Both the position numbers and the translations under genes were made by a program. A stretch of 64,000 bases of DNA from SB15 sp964639245 (GTDB lineage Bacteria; Chloroflexota; Anaerolineae; Aggregatilineales; J027), in the NCBI GenBank assembly GCA_964639245.1, contig CAZXCU010000011.1, positions 124,001-188,000 on the forward strand. Reading direction: 5' to 3'. The notes under the pieces were generated by a model. It worked only from the letters and a program-made list of their open reading frames with translations, was not told where the DNA came from and searched no databases. Positions 1 to 8,459 of the stretch are shown here, one piece after another (position 1 is the first letter of the stretch; every line of letters starts with the position of its first letter).

Positions 1-980
1 TATTTCCAGACACCATTTTCTGTTGCGGGTAAATACAAAAATAGATGATAGGGCATCCGGTCATACCACCAGCGTGTGTTGTCAAAATAATTTTCGCCAA
101 GCGCCATCCAAAAAGCCGTCGCCGTTTGGAGACTCGCCCAATTTGCCACAAAACCAAAGGTTGGCCCTTCTGCCCATGCACCCCCGTGTAAATCTTCCAA
201 GGCAGGAACAATCCACCCGGAAAAAAGATTCTGGGCATACTCGACTAATGCGGTAGCCGATTCGTGTTCCCCTAGTAAGGTGATGCCTACCGCCGTCAAC
301 GCCCATACCAACCGTGTGCCGTAATGGTCATAGGCAGAAAAACGGTATGTGCCGTCCTCAGTTTGAATATAAGCGCGGCCTTCATCTCTGGCGGGGTCGT
401 TCAAAATCTCAACTGCCCGCAGCATCACATCCACCAGCGCGTTACGGTCATCCAGTGAGAGGGTGTCGTACAGCCAATCGTAGCCAATCGCTACCCCCGT
501 TAGCCAATCCACGAAATTTTCATCCCATGCTGCGTCAGACGTGTTCATTGCAGGATGCGATTCCAACCCCTGCACCATGATTAACAGAGGAATCGTAGCG
601 CGAGAGGCGTAACCGGGATTACTTGTGAGGTGATAAGCCACTGCTAGCGAACGCATTGTTTGCACTGGATAATCTGCAAAATCGGATTCGGGTTGGTTGC
701 TGTCTACATAGCGCAAAAATTCCTGCCACGCACGGGTTTCGTTTGCCATACGAGGGCGAAGCACCTGTTCAAGATAAGCATTGTTGAGCAGCAAACGGGG
801 ACGGGCAGTGGTTGGCGTGGTAACGGGCAGATTGGGTTCGCTAATTTGTGCATGGACAGGGGGTGGTTGGATGGGGGCAAGGCTGGTCAAAATCAGCAAG
901 GCAACCAGCAGGAAAAAAAGGGGTGGGGCAATGGGTAAATCACCCCCTGCGAATGGCCGTTTTTTTCCCCCGTGAGTCAT
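1..980 (-). CDS. Heparinase II/III-like secreted protein, 3' end cut by window edge
   Basis: An open frame runs from an ATG at 980 to base 1 without a stop, giving at least 326 residues; the C-terminus lies outside the window. Residues 1-45 are a signal sequence or anchor: Lys/Arg, a long Leu/Ala/Ile run, then VHA before the mature part. The body is rich in Trp and Tyr and helical, with stretches such as WLTGVAIGYDWLYDTLSLDDR, RLVWALTAVGITLLGEHE and GGAWAEGPTFGFVANW. These resemble the N-terminal alpha/alpha-toroid of heparinase II/III and alginate-lyase-type proteins. The enzymatic lyase domain of that family would be in the missing part, so activity cannot be judged. It starts 4 bases after the R2lox stop and is probably cotranscribed with it. 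Small plus-strand frames here are shadows. Confidence 0.68.
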   Translation of the reverse strand, partial: MTHGGKKRPFAGGDLPIAPPLFFLLVALLILTSLAPIQPPPVHAQISEPNLPVTTPTTARPRLLLNNAYLEQVLRPRMANETRAWQEFLRYVDSNQPESDFADYPVQTMRSLAVAYHLTSNPGYASRATIPLLIMVQGLESHPAMNTSDAAWDENFVDWLTGVAIGYDWLYDTLSLDDRNALVDVMLRAVEILNDPARDEGRAYIQTEDGTYRFSAYDHYGTRLVWALTAVGITLLGEHESATALVEYAQNLFSGWIVPALEDLHGGAWAEGPTFGFVANWASLQTATAFWMALGENYFDNTRWWYDRMPYHLFLYLPATENGVWK

Positions 981-984
981 CGGA

Positions 985-1800
985 TTAAATTTTTGCCCGT
1001 TCCAAGACAGTCATCCGCGCTTGATACTGCTTGGCAGCATATTCCATAAAATCCTCAATTTTGAGATCAAAGGGAATGTCCGGGATAAAATTTTCAAGAA
1101 GTTCCACAAAAATCCCCTGCGCCAGCATCAACAGGGCATTAATCCGATTTTCCATCACACTCCACAGCGCGGGGTCTTCTTTGACCAAACGGGAGAGTAA
1201 ATAAATGCCAAAAGCAACATGTCGCGCCTCGTCACGCTGTACCAGTTCCAAGCCACGGATCAAACCGGGCATCAGGTTGCGTTTTTTGAGGGCGGTAAAA
1301 ATTCCATAATAACCTGTTTCCGCCAGTACCCCCTCGATAATCATGTGATAGGTCGAGACGGCTTCCACTTGGGCATGTTTGGAATGGTCAGTTAGCAAAC
1401 GTCCAAGCGCAGTTGCCAGTTCGGTTTCAAACAGGGCGCGGTAGTTTTGTCCGGCTAATTTTTCTAAATCGGGGTCAACCCCCAAAACTTCATTCAGCAT
1501 CCGTGCAAAAAATTCGACGTGTTTACTTTCCTCAAAAAGTTGGGTGGTGATGAACATTTCTTCCTCAATACACCCGCCGTTATGCCGCAACGCAATCAGC
1601 AATGGGGCAAGGTCGTGGGTCACAAAGGCTTCGCCACCCAAAAACAAACCGAGCGAACGAATGACCAGATCTTTTTCCCGTTCGGACATGCCCGCCCAAT
1701 CGGTTTTATCTTGGGTCAGGTCAATGTCGGCAGGATCCCACATCAGTTTTTTGGCCTTGTGGTAATCTTTCAATGGCAGCAAATTCTCATTCAGTAACAT
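985..1800 (-). CDS. R2-like ligand-binding oxidase (R2lox), Mn/Fe protein
   Basis: The 271-residue protein is a ferritin-fold relative of the ribonucleotide reductase small subunit. All six metal ligands of the R2lox group are visible with the right spacing: E57 in GGEAFV, E91 and H94 in FEESKHVEF, E156 in YHMIIEG, and E191 and H194 in RDEARH. The two residues that form the Val-Tyr ether cross-link in characterised R2lox proteins, three after the first Glu and five before the fourth, are present as V60 and Y151. R2lox proteins hold a mixed Mn/Fe site and a long-chain fatty-acid-like ligand; their physiological substrate is unknown. A GAGGAG ribosome site lies just before the ATG at 1800. No ribonucleotide reductase large subunit is nearby, which argues against a role in nucleotide reduction. 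Confidence 0.9.
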   Translation of the reverse strand: MLLNENLLPLKDYHKAKKLMWDPADIDLTQDKTDWAGMSEREKDLVIRSLGLFLGGEAFVTHDLAPLLIALRHNGGCIEEEMFITTQLFEESKHVEFFARMLNEVLGVDPDLEKLAGQNYRALFETELATALGRLLTDHSKHAQVEAVSTYHMIIEGVLAETGYYGIFTALKKRNLMPGLIRGLELVQRDEARHVAFGIYLLSRLVKEDPALWSVMENRINALLMLAQGIFVELLENFIPDIPFDLKIEDFMEYAAKQYQARMTVLERAKI

Positions 1801-1885
1801 GAAATTTTCTCCTCAAAGTAGGCACAAATGGGGTAGGTAAAATCGGACACAGCACTAACTCGCGGCCCACAAAATCAGAAGTCTA

Positions 1886-2263
1886 TTAGAGGCTTTCGTC
1901 GTCACTGACCGCTTCAGCCGCTTGGGTTTCGTCGGGAGGCAGAGGGTCTAACTGCATCCATGTCCGTCCCAATCGAAACAAAGTTCCCGGCAAAATCTCT
2001 ACTTTTTCTTCGACCTGCTCCTCCCCCACAAAGGTTCCGTTGCGGCTGCCTAAATCCTCCAACCAGAAGGAATCGCCATCAAAAATTAAACGGGCGTGCA
2101 ACCGCGATACTTGGCTATCATAACTCAGGCTGATGTCGCAGTTTTCCCGCCGTCCAAAATTAATTTCTTTTTCGTAGACTTCCGTAGGCAAATCAAATTG
2201 TACGACCTCGCCATCACGCGGCCCACTCATCAGCGTAATCGAAATGCGAGCAGGTCTAATCAT
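1886..2263 (-). CDS. FHA-domain protein
   Basis: This 125-residue protein is almost entirely one forkhead-associated domain (residues about 28-108). The hallmark residues are visible: GRRENCDISL (phosphothreonine pocket Arg), then VSRLHARL (Ser and His), and DLGSRNGTFV. FHA domains bind phosphothreonine peptides. It lies 14 bases downstream of the Ser/Thr kinase-TPR gene on the same strand, so it is a plausible reader of that kinase's phosphorylation. The C-terminal 17 residues are acidic and probably disordered. There is no signal peptide or membrane segment, so it is cytosolic. Confidence 0.9.
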   Translation of the reverse strand: MIRPARISITLMSGPRDGEVVQFDLPTEVYEKEINFGRRENCDISLSYDSQVSRLHARLIFDGDSFWLEDLGSRNGTFVGEEQVEEKVEILPGTLFRLGRTWMQLDPLPPDETQAAEAVSDDESL

Positions 2264-2277
2264 CCTCAGTCCCCTAC

Positions 2278-5200
2278 TTAGCGTGATTGTTCATTAAACC
2301 ACCGGCGAATCTCTGCTACTTGGCTTTTTGCAAGCGCATGGTCAGGCATGATTTCCAACACGCGCAAAAATACTGTCATAGCCTCTTCATAGCGGTGTAA
2401 CTGCACCAGTGTTTCTCCCATAGTATACCAGAATCCGGCATCCTCTGGGGTGAGGGCAGTCGCTTTTCCATAACACAGCAGCGCGGCTTGCCCTTGTTGG
2501 AGCTTGGTATGAATGTTCCCTTTTTCGTACCATGCCCATGCGTCGTCTGGCATCAGATCCAGTGATTGTTGGAGTGCGCCCAATGCCTCGTCATGCCGCC
2601 CTAATTTGCCTAAAATTTGGCCTTTTCGCGCCCAAGCACGCGCATTTTTTGTGTCCAAGTCATAGAGAATATGATTGACTACCGTGAGCGCATCCTCGTA
2701 GCGTTCCAGCGCTAGCAGCGCATCCAGTTGATTCAACCATGCCCAGACACTTTTGCTGTCTTCGCTGGCAGCCCGTCGAAAACTTTCTAACGCAGCTTCA
2801 TGTTTGCCTAAAGCCGCCTGTGCCAACCCGCGTCCATTCCATGCCCACGCATAGGTTGGGCTAATTTCTACTGCACGGTCATAAGCCGCCAAACTTTCCT
2901 CATGTCGCCCAACATGGCGTAGCGCATGACCCCGTTTGGCCCAGCCTTCCAGATGGTTTGCCTCCAATTGGAGGAGTTGGTCAAGCGCAGTTAAAGCATC
3001 CTCATTACGATTGGCAGCAATGAGCGCTTCTGCCAGATTGTGCCAAACCCACACATCGTCTGGCATATGAACCAATGCACGACGGAAGGATTCTATGGCT
3101 TCCTCATAGCGCTCCAATTTTGTCAGCGCCAACCCGCGCCCGTTCCATGCCCACGCATAATCCGGTGAAATTTCCACCGCCCGACTGTACGAAGCCAATG
3201 CTTCCTCAAAACGGTTAAAGCGCCGCAAGAGCTGCCCATGTTTTGCCCATGCACGGAAATAACGGGTATCGGCTTTCAGAGCGCGTTCGATGAGGGGTAA
3301 CGCATCGTTAAAGCGCTGTATTCCAATGAGCAAATCGGCTTGGTTATACCAGTACACCGCGTTGTTCGGTTCATGGCAGGCAGCCTGCTCAAAGGCTTCC
3401 AAGGCTTCATCATTCCGATTCAATTTACGGAGAATCGTCCCATATTCATTCCATGCCCAGCCGTACTGTGCATCAATTTTGAGTGCTTTTTCCAGATACA
3501 CCAGCGCGATTTGGGCTTGATTATCGAGACGGTAAATATTGCCTAACCGCGCCCATGATCTTGCGTGCTGAGGGTCAACTTGGGTGGCTTTTTCTAAGAG
3601 GGTAATTGCTTCGGAATGGCGGTTTTGCTGCGCGAGTAAATTCCCCTGATTGTACCAGTGCCAGACATCATTCGGGGTGAGTTCGGCGGCCTGACGATAA
3701 TTTTGCAGCGCCTCTTCCACCTTGCCGAGTCGTTCTAGCACAATTCCGCGTCCGTTTAATGCCCACGCATATTTCGGATTCAGCGAAATCGCATAGTTGT
3801 AGGCTTGCAGGGCTTCTTCGTAACGTTCCAGATGCCGATACACCTGCGCCAATTTTGCCCACGAAAAGGCGTGGTCGGGTTTGACCCGTGCCGCTTGGGC
3901 AACCACAGGCAGGGCTTCTTGATATTTGCCCAATTCCACCAGCATTTCTGATTGGTTGTACCAATGCCACACTTCTTCCGGTTGCAACAAGGCCGCCTGC
4001 TGAAAGGCCTCCAAGGCTTCATCTAGCCTGCCAAGCGATTTGAGCGACAAACCCTTGCCACTCCATGCCCACGCATAGGACTGACTCAGTTCTAAAGCAC
4101 GGTTATACGCATTCAGCGCTTCCAGATGTCGATTCAGCATTCGCAAAATTTGACCGCGTTTTGCCCAGATGAGTTCTTGGCGCGAATCAATCGCTTGGGC
4201 TTTGTCTAGCATCGCCAACGCCTCTTGGTGTCGCCCAATGCCGGATAAAAGATTTGCCCGTTCATACCAGATAAACACATCCTGCGGGGTGAGTTGGGCT
4301 GCCGTTTCATAAGAGGCTAACGAACCTTCTCGTTTGCCCTGTTTTTCCAGAATTTGCCCCCGCACCCGCCATGCCCATGCAAATTTCGGGTCAATTTCCA
4401 ATGCTCTGGCAATATCATGGGCTGCTTCGTCGTAACGCTCCAGCAAGCGCAAGGTACGGGCTTTTCTCGCCCATGTCCACGCCTGACGCGGCTCAAGTGC
4501 CAATGCGCGTTCATAGGCATGGAGCGCTTCTTCGGGATAGCCAAGTTCGGTTAAGCTGTAGGCTTTGTTGACCAGATCATCGGCTTCAAGTTTGCTCCCT
4601 GCCAACTCAATCGCAGGGGGTTTCCCGATGAGGGTTTCGTAGAGCGTCTGTAGCTGTTCCACCACCCCTTGCCAATGCTGCGGACGGGTATGCGGGTCTT
4701 TGGCAAGACACAGCAGCACAAACGCCTGAACATTTTTCGGTATTGCGCTCTCTTTCGGGAATTTAGGCAGATTTTCCTGATGGGCTTTAATCCATTCCGC
4801 ACGGGTTTTGGCGGGGAAAAGCGGCTGATAGGTCAACATTTCGTACAACATACAGCCGAAAGAATAAATATCGCTCCGCAGATCAATATCGAGCGTGCGG
4901 GTTTGTTCCGGGGACATATACGGGGCTGTCCCGACCAATGCGCCGGTGCGTGTTAACTGGGTATCGAGGGCTTCAAGACCGTTTTCAGCACCCTCAAGGT
5001 CAATCGAACGTACCAGCCCAAAATCGCTGACTTTGGCGACTCCATCATGCCGCACGAGAATATTGGCGGGTTTTAAATCCCGATGCACCAGTCCGGGCAT
5101 TTGCTGAACGGCGTGCCGCATCCCCAGCGCGATATGCAGGGCAAAACGTAGCGCAGTTTCTAAATCCAAGCGCTGATGTTGAATCCACGAACGTAAATCG

Positions 5201-6195
5201 GCTTCTAGCCCTTCGGGGCCAAGAATACTTTCCAGAATAATATGCGGACGGTGGTCAAACTTTTGGACTTTAAGCGCCTGCACAATATACGGATTTTTTT
5301 CCAGCCGAATCCATGTGAGGGCTTCTTGGGTAAAGCGTGCAATAGCGCGTTCGTTGTTCAGGTAGCGGCTTTGAAAGGTTTTAAGCGCCACTGGCATGTG
5401 GTGGGTGCTGTCGTAGCACATATACACCATGCCCATCCCACCCTTGAGAATCTGCTTGACTTCATAGCGCCCGCCAATCAGCTCACCAATTTGAAAATCG
5501 CTGTCCTCGCGGTTAAGCGAAATCTGGTTTGCCGGAGCAAGCAAATCTTCCATTGCTCTGTCCCGTGCTTCCAACCGGGCAAGGTCATCGCCAACAGCAT
5601 CTTCTGTATCCTGAAACCGCGACTCCAATACATTGGAAAGCGCCCCGTCCAGCGTATCCATTTCTAAGAAGGTATCGCCAATACGTTCATAGGCAATTTG
5701 TTCAGAGGGTAGCGAGACCGCCTCCGCTTGAAGTTGGTCTTGCCAGAGTTGCAAGAGCATATTTTCCGCCATTGCCAAGGTGGGTCGTTTGTGGAGCGCC
5801 AACGTCCACAACCCCACCGCCAGATTTTCTCGTGTTGGGGCGAGGCGGGCAAAATCCACCAACCATTGCAGATAATTTTCTAGGGGGAGTTCGACGGATT
5901 CAAACCCTGAAAGACGCTCAAACGCCAGCAGGGTTTTTTGCACATACGTCAAATTCAACGTTTGCCCTACGACTGAAAGCGCCGCGCATCGATCCGCCAA
6001 CGCTGCATAATCAGTCGCCTCCCCCCGTCGCAGTGCCAATTTTCCAATTTTCTGCACAAGGGCATCCGTATCATTGGCAAAAGCATCGGTTCGGTCAAGT
6101 TTTGACCGCCGCTTGAGGAGGGCTTTTTCCTCATCATGTGGGAGAGGTGTTGCCGTCCGTCCCATCTGGGGAACTGGTAAACTCACATCATCCAT
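2278..6195 (-). CDS. Ser/Thr protein kinase with long TPR array
   Basis: About 1305 residues. Residues 1-235 are a helical region I do not recognise. Residues 243-515 are a Hanks-type kinase: a G-loop written LKGGMGMVY, ALKTF with K272, HRDLKPANIL with catalytic D373, SDFGLV with D391, and GTAPYMSPEQ. From about 545 to the end there are some twenty tetratricopeptide repeats with an unusually regular text (AWAWNGRGLAL, ERYEEALQAY, DVWHWYNQG). The array alternates two repeat types, one with AWAW and one with VWHWYN, which suggests growth by duplication of a two-repeat unit. No membrane segment is visible, unlike PknB-type receptors. I placed the start at the ATG at 6195; an in-frame ATG at 6372 would overlap the divergent M42 gene by 74 bases. 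The FHA gene follows directly. Confidence 0.9.
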   Translation of the reverse strand: MDDVSLPVPQMGRTATPLPHDEEKALLKRRSKLDRTDAFANDTDALVQKIGKLALRRGEATDYAALADRCAALSVVGQTLNLTYVQKTLLAFERLSGFESVELPLENYLQWLVDFARLAPTRENLAVGLWTLALHKRPTLAMAENMLLQLWQDQLQAEAVSLPSEQIAYERIGDTFLEMDTLDGALSNVLESRFQDTEDAVGDDLARLEARDRAMEDLLAPANQISLNREDSDFQIGELIGGRYEVKQILKGGMGMVYMCYDSTHHMPVALKTFQSRYLNNERAIARFTQEALTWIRLEKNPYIVQALKVQKFDHRPHIILESILGPEGLEADLRSWIQHQRLDLETALRFALHIALGMRHAVQQMPGLVHRDLKPANILVRHDGVAKVSDFGLVRSIDLEGAENGLEALDTQLTRTGALVGTAPYMSPEQTRTLDIDLRSDIYSFGCMLYEMLTYQPLFPAKTRAEWIKAHQENLPKFPKESAIPKNVQAFVLLCLAKDPHTRPQHWQGVVEQLQTLYETLIGKPPAIELAGSKLEADDLVNKAYSLTELGYPEEALHAYERALALEPRQAWTWARKARTLRLLERYDEAAHDIARALEIDPKFAWAWRVRGQILEKQGKREGSLASYETAAQLTPQDVFIWYERANLLSGIGRHQEALAMLDKAQAIDSRQELIWAKRGQILRMLNRHLEALNAYNRALELSQSYAWAWSGKGLSLKSLGRLDEALEAFQQAALLQPEEVWHWYNQSEMLVELGKYQEALPVVAQAARVKPDHAFSWAKLAQVYRHLERYEEALQAYNYAISLNPKYAWALNGRGIVLERLGKVEEALQNYRQAAELTPNDVWHWYNQGNLLAQQNRHSEAITLLEKATQVDPQHARSWARLGNIYRLDNQAQIALVYLEKALKIDAQYGWAWNEYGTILRKLNRNDEALEAFEQAACHEPNNAVYWYNQADLLIGIQRFNDALPLIERALKADTRYFRAWAKHGQLLRRFNRFEEALASYSRAVEISPDYAWAWNGRGLALTKLERYEEAIESFRRALVHMPDDVWVWHNLAEALIAANRNEDALTALDQLLQLEANHLEGWAKRGHALRHVGRHEESLAAYDRAVEISPTYAWAWNGRGLAQAALGKHEAALESFRRAASEDSKSVWAWLNQLDALLALERYEDALTVVNHILYDLDTKNARAWARKGQILGKLGRHDEALGALQQSLDLMPDDAWAWYEKGNIHTKLQQGQAALLCYGKATALTPEDAGFWYTMGETLVQLHRYEEAMTVFLRVLEIMPDHALAKSQVAEIRRWFNEQSR

Positions 6196-6244
6196 AGGTG
6201 TGATGTTAGCGGTTTTCAGATGAATAAACCATAGCGAGCTAGCC

Positions 6245-6273
6245 CTGACCATCCTCAATTTTTGGGTTATACT
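6245..6273 (+). promoter_or_regulatory. Candidate sigma-70 promoter for the M42 operon
   Basis: CTGACC at 6245-6250 and TATACT at 6268-6273 are separated by 17 bases and lie 25 bases before the M42 start, in the gap between the divergent kinase and M42 genes. Matches to consensus are 4 of 6 and 5 of 6. Confidence 0.4.
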
Positions 6274-6298
6274 GGTGTGCAAATAGTTAGGGTACTGT

Positions 6299-7354
6299 AT
6301 GTCTGATTTACCGATCCAAAGGGATGAAATTACCCATTTTTTAGTGGATTTACTAAATATTCCTAGCCCCACGGGTTACACAGTCGAAGCCATTGACTAT
6401 GTAAAAAATGCTTTTGAAGCGCTCAATATTCCCGATTTAAGCCTTTCCCTCACGCCTAAAGGGGCGCTGGTGGCTCACTGGCAAGGCCAGCAATCCTCTC
6501 AACCGCGTGGCGTGACCGCCCATGTGGATACCCTCGGTTTAATGGTTAAAGACATTAAAGGCAGTGGGCGGCTCAAAACCACCCGCTTAGGTGGCTATAT
6601 GATGAACGCGGTGGAATTTGAAGGGGTCACGGTTCGCACTCACGACAACCGCCGCTATCGGGGAACCCTTTTACCGAGCAATCCCAGTACCCATGTCAAC
6701 GCCAATATTCCCGATGCCAAACGCACTGAAGAGTTGATGGAAGTACGTTTGGATGCCAGAGTTTTTAACAGCGAAGACACCCGCAAATTGGGCATTGGTG
6801 TTGGGGACTTTGTGTTTCTTGACCCGCGAGTCGAAGTGACCGAAACAGGTTTCATCCGTTCCCGTCATCTCGACGACAAAGCCGGCGTTGCGGCGATTTT
6901 TGGCGCGTTACAAACCTTACAGGCTTTGGGACAAAAACCGCTCCAAGACACGACATTTCTGATTGCCAATTATGAGGAAGTTGGGCATGGGGGAGCCAAT
7001 GGTCTCCCTGACAATTTAACCGAACTGCTAGCCATTGATATGGGCGCGTTGGGGGATGGGCAGGCCAGCAACGAATATTCCGTTTCGATTTGTGTCAAGG
7101 ACACCTCCGGCCCCTACCATTTTGAGATGAATAACAAACTCCGCCGCTTGGCAGAAACGTATGACATTTCCGCTAGAGTGGATATTTATCCCCATTACGG
7201 CTCAGATGGCAGCGCCTATTGGCGGGCGGGTGGACAAGCACGGGTAGGGTTAATTGGGCCGGGTGTGGATGCTTCTCATGCCTATGAACGCACCCACACC
7301 GAGAGTTTAGTGCATACCACGCATCTTTTGGTGCGGTATCTATTGGAAGCATAG
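6299..7354 (+). CDS. M42 family metallopeptidase (aminopeptidase/endoglucanase family)
   Basis: 351 residues, the usual family length. The M42 metal and catalytic motifs appear in order: AHVDTLG (His and bridging Asp region), RHLDDKAGVAA (Asp), NYEEVGHGG (catalytic and metal Glu), IDMGALG (Asp) and SHAYERTH (His). Members are cytosolic dinuclear aminopeptidases, often forming dodecamers that trim peptides; older annotations call some of them endoglucanase M. It begins a plus-strand run of five genes through 9993 with short gaps or ATGA overlaps. The first gene boundary overlaps only a discarded upstream start of the kinase. Confidence 0.88.
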   Translation: MSDLPIQRDEITHFLVDLLNIPSPTGYTVEAIDYVKNAFEALNIPDLSLSLTPKGALVAHWQGQQSSQPRGVTAHVDTLGLMVKDIKGSGRLKTTRLGGYMMNAVEFEGVTVRTHDNRRYRGTLLPSNPSTHVNANIPDAKRTEELMEVRLDARVFNSEDTRKLGIGVGDFVFLDPRVEVTETGFIRSRHLDDKAGVAAIFGALQTLQALGQKPLQDTTFLIANYEEVGHGGANGLPDNLTELLAIDMGALGDGQASNEYSVSICVKDTSGPYHFEMNNKLRRLAETYDISARVDIYPHYGSDGSAYWRAGGQARVGLIGPGVDASHAYERTHTESLVHTTHLLVRYLLEA

Positions 7355-7372
7355 GAAAAGGATTTTTGATTT

Positions 7373-8086
7373 ATGGCAAAGAAAAAACGCGAACTGGTAC
7401 GCCAAAAACGGAGTTCCAGAAACCGCCAGCAGTTAATCGTTATTGGTGCGATTGTGATTGTGGGACTCGTGGCTGTGGTCGGCGCATATCTCTATCTCAA
7501 CCGCCAAGTGTCCCTGCCAGAAGGTGCCGCAACTGCTTACGCTGGCATTGAACAGGGTTTTACCGAGGAGGGTTTTCCCCGTTTGGGCAGTGCCACCGCG
7601 CCGATATTAGTTGAAGATTTTTCAAGTTTTGGCTGTCCTCACTGTGAAGATTTGCACGAAGACCAGATGAAACTGCTGTTGGATGAAGCCGCCGCTGGAC
7701 AGGTGCAAATTGTCTTTTATCCCGTCATTAGCATTGGTGGGGAATACGCACAGGATGCCACCCGTGCCGCTTTATGCGCCGGACAGCAGGGCAAATTCTG
7801 GGAAATGAACGACATCATGTTCTACTGGCGTTCGCGTTACAGTATTAACGACTTCCGCCTTGACCAAGCCGCCGAAGAAATTGACCTTGACGCAGATGAA
7901 CTCAAATCCTGTTACGGCGACGATGCGATGGAAGATGTCATCGAACGGTCACAGGGCGAATTTGTCAGTCGTGGCCTCAACTCCACCCCGCGTGTATTCC
8001 TCAATGGGCAGGAAATTAGTGCGGGTGCGGTGGTTTCCGAAGTTGCGACTCAGATTGAAGCGCTCGGTCTGGAAACAGGCCGCTAA
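7373..8086 (+). CDS. Membrane-anchored DsbA-like thioredoxin-fold protein
   Basis: 237 residues. A Lys/Arg-rich N-terminus precedes one membrane segment at about 21-43 with no cleavage site, so the rest is likely anchored outside the membrane. The thioredoxin fold carries the dithiol C88-P-H-C91 (SSFGCPHCEDL), and the cis-Pro loop is STPRVFLNG near the C-terminus. The region between looks like the helical insert of DsbA/BdbD-type oxidoreductases. It probably oxidises or isomerises disulfides in exported proteins. Two further cysteines (LCAGQQG and KSCYGDD) are present. It follows the M42 gene by 18 bases. Confidence 0.85.
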   Translation: MAKKKRELVRQKRSSRNRQQLIVIGAIVIVGLVAVVGAYLYLNRQVSLPEGAATAYAGIEQGFTEEGFPRLGSATAPILVEDFSSFGCPHCEDLHEDQMKLLLDEAAAGQVQIVFYPVISIGGEYAQDATRAALCAGQQGKFWEMNDIMFYWRSRYSINDFRLDQAAEEIDLDADELKSCYGDDAMEDVIERSQGEFVSRGLNSTPRVFLNGQEISAGAVVSEVATQIEALGLETGR

Positions 8087-8090
8087 AGTA

Positions 8091-8459
8091 ATGGAAATTT
8101 TGGGAGTTCACCACATCCAGATGACCGCGCCGAAAGGGTGTGAACCAGATGCCCGTGCTTTTTATGTGGGGCTTTTGGGCTTGGAGGAAATTGCTAAACC
8201 TAAAACCTTGCAGGATCGCGGCGGGGTGTGGTTTCGGACTCCCGGCGGTGATATTCACATTGCTGCACGAGAAAGCGACACCCCACTGAGCCAGCATCGG
8301 CATGTGGCACTGCGGGTGAAAAATGCGGATACCCTACGCCGCAAACTCCAACAGGCCAACATGAAGATTGAGGAAGCGCCCGAAGTTCCCGGCTGGCGGC
8401 GCTTCTTCGCCTACGATCCCTTCGGTAATAAAATTGAATTTCTTGAAATTATCCCATGA
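8091..8459 (+). CDS. VOC/glyoxalase-fold protein
   Basis: 122 residues from the ATG at 8091, 4 bases after the previous stop; the longer open frame from 7860 overlaps the DsbA-like gene and is not used. A typical vicinal-oxygen-chelate pattern is seen: GVHHIQM at the start (metal His), YVGLLGLEEI, GGVWFRTPGGDIHIA, HVALRVKNADTLRRKL and the C-terminal FAYDPFGNKIEFLEI (metal Glu). This matches small single-VOC proteins annotated as glyoxalase or bleomycin-resistance-like. The substrate is unknown. Its stop overlaps the start of the M19 gene as ATGA. Confidence 0.85.
   Translation: MEILGVHHIQMTAPKGCEPDARAFYVGLLGLEEIAKPKTLQDRGGVWFRTPGGDIHIAARESDTPLSQHRHVALRVKNADTLRRKLQQANMKIEEAPEVPGWRRFFAYDPFGNKIEFLEIIP

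Noticed and set aside
23..975. Several short plus-strand open frames over the first kilobase
   Set aside because: They lie opposite a continuous minus-strand coding frame with a signal peptide and a recognisable toroid-like sequence; their composition is not protein-like.
5242..6116. Plus-strand frames of 141 and 195 codons inside the kinase gene
   Set aside because: They are antisense shadows of a clearly coding kinase/N-terminal region.
6196..6372. Upstream start that would add 59 residues to the kinase-TPR protein
   Set aside because: It would overlap the 5' end of the divergent M42 gene and its promoter region, and the added residues resemble no kinase N-terminus.
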